A stretch of 9,397 bases of DNA from CAYULW01 sp964445815 (lineage in GTDB: Bacteria > Bacteroidota > Bacteroidia > Flavobacteriales_E > Vicingaceae): NCBI GenBank assembly GCA_964445815.1, contig CAYULW010000016.1, positions 1-9,397 on the forward strand, written 5' to 3'. The notes beneath the pieces are model-generated. The model was not told the origin of the DNA. It did no database searches and saw only the letters and a program-made list of their open reading frames with translations. This document shows positions 5,427-9,397 of this stretch, piece by piece. The position numbers and the translations under genes were made by a program. Position 1 is the first letter of the stretch, and each line of letters opens with the position of its first letter.

Positions 5427-6581
5427 AAACAACTCCTTATAAATCTCCATTGTGGACTTGTTGTAGCTCCAATTCTTCCACGCATACTTTAAAGCTTCTC
5501 GTCCAATGTCGGTGCGTAATTGAGCATCAGTAATCAATTTCTGTAATTGCTCTTTCCACTCATTTTCATTTTTCGCAAGCATGCCATTTTCACCATGCTT
5601 GATGATTTCAGAATAAGGAAAAAGAGAAGAACTTATCATAGGAATTGCAAAAGCAGCAGCCTCCAAATACTTTACAAATGATTTTCCTTCCGTATTAAAT
5701 AGATGGTCGTTCATGGGGTGAAGTATTACATCCAAGGCGAGCTTATTCAACTTAGTGGGATATTCTAAAAAAGACACTGGCTTCACGAATTTGAAAGTTA
5801 AATCACCAAGGCTGTTTTCGTCTTTGAGTTTTCCATTCCAACCAAAAATGAAGAGTTCCGCATTTTGGTCTTTCAATACTTCCTGCAAAACAGGTAAAAT
5901 GCTTTTAACATCTTCCGATTGTGAAGGATTGGTAATGATTCCCAGTCTTACAGTTTTACCATTGTTCTTGTTGATTTGAGGAACTTCGGCATAAGCTTGA
6001 TTAGAAAGTAAGTTGGGAACAAAAGCAAACATCGGATCCGAATCAGGAAAAGCGACTTCCAACTTATCTTCAATGGCTTCCAATATTCCATTGGTTGGAG
6101 CTGTTATCGCATCCATTTTGGAAAGGTTCTCCAATAGCTTATCCAGTTGCTCTTTTGGGTACTTTTTTATTCCGGGATGATAGTCAGGAAAATTGAAATA
6201 ATGACAATCAATATCCATTACAAACTGAATGCGGTCATTAATGGAAACAATACCTTCAATGATGGGTTGAATATCTGTAAAGAAGGTAGGAAATACGATG
6301 TAGTCAGCCCAACGAATTAATCGTTCATCAACCGGAGTATCGTATTCATCATGCTTTTTGTTGAAGTTCCATTTGTGAATTTGATTCACAACAGCTTTAT
6401 GCGACTTGGTTTTATTGAGCTCCAAAGCAGGTGCAATCATTCTGTAATAACCCGAAGCATTCATACAAGGAGCCACATACAGCACATGCACTTTTTCAGC
6501 TTCATCTTGTAGTTCAGGGTATTTTTCCTCGAAGGAAAGGGAGCTGTTTAATCGCTCCAATAGTTCTTTTAAATTTCTCAT
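5421..6581 (-). CDS. GT-B fold glycosyltransferase (GT4-like)
   Basis: Transfers a sugar from a nucleotide donor in the cytoplasm; the acceptor is unknown. The 386-residue protein opens with a helical leader. A Rossmann-type start follows: VHVLYVAPCMNASGYYRMIAP, about 31-51, with the G-YYR-xxP pattern seen in phage and surface-glycan transferases. The linker to the second domain is near 185-215 (FVPN, then VRLGIITNPS). The donor-binding half has LFIFGWNG at 243-250, a region at 298-317 (EGKSFVKYLEAAAFAIPMIS) that replaces the usual E-x7-E helix, and HGENGMLA at 329-336. Its ATG overlaps the preceding stop codon as ATGA (6578-6581). The stop codon TAA at 5423-5421 lies exactly at the crossover point of hairpin 3, so the last residues may be junction-derived. 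It is the last gene of the minus-strand operon. Confidence 0.8.
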   Translation of the reverse strand: MRNLKELLERLNSSLSFEEKYPELQDEAEKVHVLYVAPCMNASGYYRMIAPALELNKTKSHKAVVNQIHKWNFNKKHDEYDTPVDERLIRWADYIVFPTFFTDIQPIIEGIVSINDRIQFVMDIDCHYFNFPDYHPGIKKYPKEQLDKLLENLSKMDAITAPTNGILEAIEDKLEVAFPDSDPMFAFVPNLLSNQAYAEVPQINKNNGKTVRLGIITNPSQSEDVKSILPVLQEVLKDQNAELFIFGWNGKLKDENSLGDLTFKFVKPVSFLEYPTKLNKLALDVILHPMNDHLFNTEGKSFVKYLEAAAFAIPMISSSLFPYSEIIKHGENGMLAKNENEWKEQLQKLITDAQLRTDIGREALKYAWKNWSYNKSTMEIYKELFI

Positions 6582-6856
6582 GAGTTCACGTCTTTTTTTA
6601 CCGGGGTTCCCTCGAAATACTTTTCAATCTCGTTACCGGTTTGTTTGTCATAAATGATGGCAGCATCGGCTTTTGTGCCGTATTCCGTTACTTTCTTTCT
6701 AAGTCTTGCTAAACCTAAATTTCGGTCCAGGAACTTGGAATACTTGTGCTTCCAGTCCAATGACCATAGCGTTCTTACATTGCCATCTTTGAAATAGATG
6801 AGCAGTTTTGAAAGGGAATCCCTTTTTAATTTCCAACCTTCTTTGGGTGCTGTCAT
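6578..6856 (-). CDS. Hypothetical 92-residue protein
   Basis: Basic, tryptophan-containing small protein that I do not recognise. The visible pattern is an N-terminal strand-rich part with WKLKRDSLSKLLIYFKDG (8-25), VRTLWSLDWKHKYSKF (27-42), a basic helix NLGLARLRKKVTEYG (46-60), and then KADAAIIYDKQTGNEIEKYFEG (62-83). Lys/Arg and aromatic residues in the first half would suit nucleic-acid or polyanion binding, but this is only a composition argument. It shares 4-bp ATGA overlaps with both its upstream (6853-6856) and downstream (6578-6581) genes. It is therefore translated as part of a coupled chain ending in the glycosyltransferase. Confidence 0.7.
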   Translation of the reverse strand: MTAPKEGWKLKRDSLSKLLIYFKDGNVRTLWSLDWKHKYSKFLDRNLGLARLRKKVTEYGTKADAAIIYDKQTGNEIEKYFEGTPVKKDVNS

Positions 6857-7332
6857 GGTTTAAATTGTTTTATTAATGTTTTCAATGGAATAAGGCTATG
6901 GTGCTTTTCACCATGGCATAAGAAAACCTTTACCAGGTTGTCTTGAAGCTGAATTTTAGCATTGACCTTTTCAGGTGGGATAGCATGAGCAATGGCGAGA
7001 TGCTGCAAATAATCACTCACTCGCTTCTCAACAATAGGCTGTAAACCTAATGCCGTTGCCATACCATCACCTGCAAAAAAGTCGATTAATTCAGGTGTGG
7101 GAATAGCATAGAGCATTTCTATTTCTGTGATCAATCGGGCTTTACATTGTTTGTTTTGCAAGCCGATTTCTACAATCATATCTTCTTTAGAAAGTCGATA
7201 ATTCTTGGATTGCACCTGAAAATAGCCCTGTACATTGCTAATGACTTTCTTTTCATAGCCAAAAACATCTATGGTTACATTCTCCATATAGTTTTTAAGG
7301 CTCTCTTTGATTCCTTTTTTCTTTCCTAGCAT
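6853..7332 (-). CDS. Hypothetical 159-residue protein
   Basis: No family recognised. The start is taken as the ATG at 7332-7330 (MLGKKKGIKE), 2 bases after the upstream stop codon. A longer open frame reaches 7566, but its extra residues are a shadow of the preceding gene in another frame. The protein has a basic amphipathic N-terminal helix (1-17) and a strand-rich section at about 19-75 (VTIDVFGYEKKVISNVQGYF, then MIVEIGLQ). The motif PTPELIDFFAGDGMATALG at 78-96 follows, then an all-helical stretch (VEKRVSDYLQHLAIAHAIPP). FLCHGEKHHSLIP near the end contains a Cys-His cluster that could bind metal, though the spacing fits no known finger. FFAGDGMATALG resembles a methyltransferase glycine loop by chance; no other methyltransferase motif is present. 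It overlaps the next gene by ATGA. Confidence 0.7.
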   Translation of the reverse strand: MLGKKKGIKESLKNYMENVTIDVFGYEKKVISNVQGYFQVQSKNYRLSKEDMIVEIGLQNKQCKARLITEIEMLYAIPTPELIDFFAGDGMATALGLQPIVEKRVSDYLQHLAIAHAIPPEKVNAKIQLQDNLVKVFLCHGEKHHSLIPLKTLIKQFKP

Positions 7333-7334
7333 AT

Positions 7335-8603
7335 CTATCTGATTTGATGAATAACTTCCGGTTTGAGCACCGCAGCATGAAATAGGTGCAATAGAGATTG
7401 ATCGCCCAGTTTGCCGATTCGTGTTTCGCATTCTCGATACACCTGAAGCGAAGACTTTCGATTGGAATCTGTTTTTTTCTCGTTGTTCAAATACTTTTTG
7501 ATTTGAGCATGGAGAATGAGTTTTTTGCGGACTTCCTCTTTGCGTTCCAAGTGTTTTTGAAGCCACTTTTTGGTTCCGGTGAATCCGGAAGGGTTATTGG
7601 TGTCGAAATAGCGATATGGAAGTTGCACAAAACGCTTTTCGGGATCCTTGGCAACAAAATCTCGAACGAGGTAAACCCGTTCGCAATAATTTTGATGCAC
7701 ATTGGATAAAAACTTGTCGGAAACAGGCTCATACCACTTGACAAGCATCTCTTTGGCTTGGTTTTCCTGAAATTCAGTCAGAAAAACATCCCTGTACAAA
7801 AGGTTTTTCGCCAGTTTCCACAAGCTTTCTGCATAAAAATTAAGGGAAGTGCTGCGAGCCGAACCGTCCTGTTGTTTCCAGTTTTGTTCATTATTGGCTC
7901 GCTTTCGCACTTTTCCCCCGGTATCTTTAGAAATTTTCGCAACTTTTCCCCCGGTGTTTCCAGTTAAAATGTTTCCAGTAGGGTAACCTGCTTTATTTAA
8001 AATTTCCGTGAGCGATAGCGAACTCCGATTTCTTTGGTTGCCAGTTCTTCTCTGATCAGGAGATGAACCGTTGGAGTTATCTACACCTATTATTAAATTA
8101 TTTTTATTGTAACTATTGTTTCTAGTGTATGTATGAGGACAATTTGTCGTACCCTCATTTTTAATTGATTGATTTTCAAGGTCTTTTTGTTTTGCTTCCT
8201 GCAACTCCTTTTCGGCTTCCAAAAGGTCTTTTCGACACCTTGCTAACAGTATTTTAGGGTTTATCAACAATTCATATCCGCTATTGCTTCCGCAAAACTC
8301 CTTGCCTGTGATAATATCTGCTTCTTGTAGTTTGATGATATGTCTTTGAATGGTTCTTGGGCTTACCTTGACCAATCCTGCTAATTGAGAATTGTTTGTT
8401 TTTAGAGCCGGCAGGTTTTCAGCCGTTAGCTCCATAATGCCATTTGCCTTGATTAAAAAGGCTCCGTAAATGCGAATGATTTCCTTGGCGGTTAGCAGTA
8501 CACTTGCTTTGATCTTATCCGATAAAGCCTCATGTGAATCGTTGTGGTATTCCACGAACTGATCCAGTGCTTTATAGGAGATTGAATAATTGATGACCAA
8601 CAT
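7335..8603 (-). CDS. Winged-helix-like DNA-binding protein, 422 residues, function unknown
   Basis: Largest gene of the operon. Residues about 30-118 look like a wHTH domain: helices KIKASVLLTAKEIIRIYGAFLI and NNSQLAGLVKVSPRTIQRHIIKLQEADII, then a wing (GSNSGYELLI). This resembles DNA-binding domains of plasmid and mobile-element replication or partition regulators. A Glu/Lys-rich coiled-coil-like helix follows at 118-145. A low-complexity, Asn/Ser/Gly-rich linker runs from about 150 to 250. It contains an 11-residue repeat, TGGKV at 217-221 and 228-232, encoded by two copies of ACTTTTCCCCCGGT. The C-terminal half (255-370) is helical, with LPYRYFDTNNPSGFTGTKKW and then HLERKEEVRKK. It starts 11 bases after the previous stop codon and ends 2 bases before the next start. 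A replication-initiator-like or regulatory role is inferred only from the HTH. Confidence 0.7.
   Translation of the reverse strand: MLVINYSISYKALDQFVEYHNDSHEALSDKIKASVLLTAKEIIRIYGAFLIKANGIMELTAENLPALKTNNSQLAGLVKVSPRTIQRHIIKLQEADIITGKEFCGSNSGYELLINPKILLARCRKDLLEAEKELQEAKQKDLENQSIKNEGTTNCPHTYTRNNSYNKNNLIIGVDNSNGSSPDQRRTGNQRNRSSLSLTEILNKAGYPTGNILTGNTGGKVAKISKDTGGKVRKRANNEQNWKQQDGSARSTSLNFYAESLWKLAKNLLYRDVFLTEFQENQAKEMLVKWYEPVSDKFLSNVHQNYCERVYLVRDFVAKDPEKRFVQLPYRYFDTNNPSGFTGTKKWLQKHLERKEEVRKKLILHAQIKKYLNNEKKTDSNRKSSLQVYRECETRIGKLGDQSLLHLFHAAVLKPEVIHQIR
7909..7955. repeat. 14-bp direct repeat, 33-bp period, inside the wHTH gene
   Basis: ACTTTTCCCCCGGT occurs at 7909-7922 and 7942-7955. The 33-bp period equals 11 codons and gives the repeated peptide TGGKV in the gene's disordered linker. 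The C5 runs make it prone to slippage in steps that keep the frame. Confidence 0.8.
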
Positions 8604-8614
8604 GATGATATATT

Positions 8615-8944
8615 TTAAATGACCTGAGCAATCGCTCGATATATTCCAAAGGGTTTTAAGTCCAGGTTCGTAGCTTGTCTAACCAACCTGAATCGCTTCA
8701 CCCAAATAATTTCTTGATAGGATGTTGTAATGTCTGCTGCATCGAATTGAGCAACATAAATTTGAAGACCTTGCTTATAGAAGGGTAAAGGATTTTTATA
8801 AAGCATACAGCCCAGTTCAGATTGGAAGCTGTGCCATTCACCGTTCTTTACGCCTTTAGGAAGACTGAATTGCAAGCAATCTTCTTCTAGTGAACGCCCT
8901 TCACCAGTCAAAACCTTGAAAAATATGTTAGCAGGTCTGACCAT
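8615..8944 (-). CDS. Hypothetical 109-residue protein
   Basis: I do not recognise the family. It is a mixed strand/helix protein with NIFFKVLTGEGRSLEEDCLQF at the start and FQSELGCMLYKNPLPFYKQGLQIYVAQFD at about 40-68. The end is basic: YQEIIWVKRFRLVRQATNLDLKPFG at about 76-100. Two Cys residues are present but not in a paired motif. Its ATG lies inside the last codons of the upstream 34-residue ORF, with a 17-bp overlap (8928-8944). This suggests that ribosomes finishing the small ORF restart here. The next gene begins 11 bases downstream. Confidence 0.65.
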   Translation of the reverse strand: MVRPANIFFKVLTGEGRSLEEDCLQFSLPKGVKNGEWHSFQSELGCMLYKNPLPFYKQGLQIYVAQFDAADITTSYQEIIWVKRFRLVRQATNLDLKPFGIYRAIAQVI

Positions 8945-9032
8945 AAGAAGGGTTTGTTTCCTTTACCTGTTCAATCAATGCCTTCAACTCTGAAAGGAAA
9001 GCATGATATTTACTATTTTGTATAACTTTCAT
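8928..9032 (-). CDS. 34-residue microprotein / coupling leader ORF
   Basis: A very short ORF from ATG 9032-9030 to TAA 8930-8928. It begins 8 bases after the HTH gene's stop codon and overlaps the next gene by 17 bp. The peptide is mostly one predicted amphipathic helix, YHAFLSELKALIEQVKE (residues 9-25), followed by a polar tail. The same frame is open further upstream to 9134, but there it runs against the HTH gene in a different frame, so the ATG at 9032 is the sensible start. The spacing on both sides argues that it is translated. It may be a small partner protein or simply a coupling device. Confidence 0.5.
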   Translation of the reverse strand: MKVIQNSKYHAFLSELKALIEQVKETNPSYGQTC

Positions 9033-9040
9033 AAACTGAA

Positions 9041-9283
9041 TTAGTATTCTTTGTTTAGCACTTCTTCGGCATGACGTTTTAATTCGGCACGCTTTTCTTT
9101 CATTTCTTGGATGATTAACCAACCTTCTTTCCAAATTTTTTCAGCGAGGTGAAGGCGTATTTCTTCTCCTTCCAAAAACTTATAAATCGTTGGACGTGAG
9201 ATACCTGTACGGCTTTTTATCATCTGTATTCCTTTCAAAGGAAGCTCATCTTTGAACCCTTTTATTTCTTCTCGTGTAAACAT
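9041..9283 (-). CDS. Small helix-turn-helix DNA-binding protein (Cro/XRE-like)
   Basis: An 80-residue regulator-like protein and first gene of the operon. A helix-turn-helix is visible at 17-39: GIQMIKSRTGISRPTIYKFLEG, with the GIS-R-TIYKFLEG recognition helix typical of Cro-like and XRE-like proteins. The remaining half is a long charged helix (LAEKIWKEGWLIIQEMKEKRAELKRHAEEVL), probably for dimerisation or a coiled coil. It sits next to a palindromic, repeat-rich intergenic region that also appears to fire in the opposite direction. The likely job is therefore control of its own operon and the divergent gene, as in phage or integrative-element switches. The DNA encoding its first codons carries one of three GTAAA repeats spaced by 11 bp (9276-9302). 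Confidence 0.8.
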   Translation of the reverse strand: MFTREEIKGFKDELPLKGIQMIKSRTGISRPTIYKFLEGEEIRLHLAEKIWKEGWLIIQEMKEKRAELKRHAEEVLNKEY

Positions 9284-9311
9284 GTTGTAAATATTTTGTA
9301 AATTTGTTTAC
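9276..9311. promoter_or_regulatory. Phased GTAAA repeats: candidate operator
   Basis: GTAAA occurs at 9276, 9287 and 9298, an exact 11-bp spacing (one helical turn). The last copy continues as GTAAATTTGTTTAC (9298-9311), an inverted repeat with 5-bp arms. The first copy overlaps the opening codons of the HTH gene. GTAAAC recurs at 9361-9366, on the other side of the promoter palindrome. This is a plausible binding array for the HTH protein or another regulator. Confidence 0.45.
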
Positions 9312-9331
9312 CTTTAATAAATAAAAATATC

Positions 9332-9350
9332 TATCTTTGCCGCAAAGATA
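9332..9350. promoter_or_regulatory. Palindromic divergent promoter core
   Basis: TATCTTTGC-C-GCAAAGATA is a perfect inverted repeat with 9-base arms around one base. Each arm contains TATCTTTG, a match to the Bacteroidota -7 box TAnnTTTG, one on each strand. For the minus strand a TTG (CAA at 9372-9374) lies 21 bases upstream of the box, a good -33 spacing for the operon starting at 9283. For the plus strand the nearest TTG (9304-9306) is 25 bases upstream, slightly long. Initiation in the two directions would overlap, so the two transcripts probably exclude each other. Confidence 0.6.
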
Positions 9351-9389
9351 TACTAAAATAGTAAACTAATACAAATTAAATTGATAAAA

Positions 9390-9397
9390 ATGGTAAA
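9390..9397 (+). CDS. Start of a divergent gene running off the right edge
   Basis: ATGGTAAA at the window end would begin a plus-strand gene about 50 bases downstream of the plus-facing TATCTTTG box, after an AT-rich leader. Only two codons are visible, so nothing can be said about the product. In mobile-element switches the gene divergent from a Cro-like protein is often the main repressor or the first lytic/transfer gene. Confidence 0.3.

Noticed and set aside
7063..7104. Methyltransferase-like glycine loop in the 159-residue protein (FFAGDGMATALG)
   Set aside because: No other AdoMet-methyltransferase motif is present and the position in the fold is wrong, so I treat it as coincidence.
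7333..7566. N-terminal extension of the 159-residue protein to 237 residues
   Set aside because: It runs over the end of the winged-helix-like gene in another frame and has a low-complexity, non-protein-like composition. The ATG at 7332, 2 bases after the stop codon, fits the operon.
9033..9134. Extension of the 34-residue ORF to 68 residues
   Set aside because: The added part overlaps the HTH gene in another frame and is Arg/Lys-rich in the way shadow frames are.
1..9397. tRNA or rRNA genes, possible attachment site
   Set aside because: I saw no cloverleaf with a T-loop GTTCRA/CCA-type pattern and no rRNA-like stretch on either strand.

Overview
The window looks like an accessory region from a member of the Bacteroidota, most likely a flavobacterium. 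The supporting signs are AT-rich coding sequence, almost no Shine-Dalgarno motifs, a promoter box of the Bacteroidota type (TAnnTTTG) near the right end, and protein relatives that recall that phylum. No replication, core metabolic or RNA gene is visible. The region splits into three parts with different character.

(1) Positions about 77-1536 hold an IS3-family insertion sequence on the minus strand. OrfA (HTH protein) and OrfB (DDE transposase with an intact D-D-35-E triad) are both complete. The inverted ends share only a 10-bp core (GAAGTTGGAC), and I see no target duplication. On its right the element abuts an isoprenylcysteine-carboxyl-methyltransferase-like gene that has lost its 5' end. 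On its left lie 76 bases that are open in one frame on each strand.

(2) Positions about 1540-5420 are plus-strand genes punctuated by three long imperfect hairpins (about 2132-2194, 2872-2942, 5293-5426). Each ends in a CCG-TTA core. The hairpins divide the region into gene-cassette-like units: [ICMT-like remnant], [DUF5655 protein + small membrane protein], [AraC regulator + SDR oxidoreductase + SnoaL/NTF2-like protein]. The middle unit shows a signature expected of integron cassettes. Its first bases after the cut site (TTAGGTAGC) are the exact reverse complement of the sequence opening the hairpin at its own end (GCTACCTAA). No integrase is present, so this resembles a cluster of attC-like sites without an integrase. 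The AraC gene has a one-base deletion in an A tract that replaces its conserved C-terminus.

(3) Positions 5421-9283 are a tightly packed minus-strand operon of seven genes with 4-bp ATGA overlaps, a 17-bp overlap and very small gaps. In order of transcription they are: a small HTH protein, a 34-residue microprotein, a 109-residue unknown, a 422-residue winged-helix-like protein, a 159-residue unknown, a 92-residue unknown and a GT-B glycosyltransferase. The operon starts from a palindromic promoter/operator region (9284-9389). That region also appears to fire to the right into a gene beginning at 9390. The layout resembles the control region and early operon of a prophage or integrative element, but no phage or conjugation hallmark gene lies in the window. 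The stop codon of the last gene coincides exactly with the core of the third hairpin, so the cassette-like segment and the operon meet at a recombination-site-like junction.
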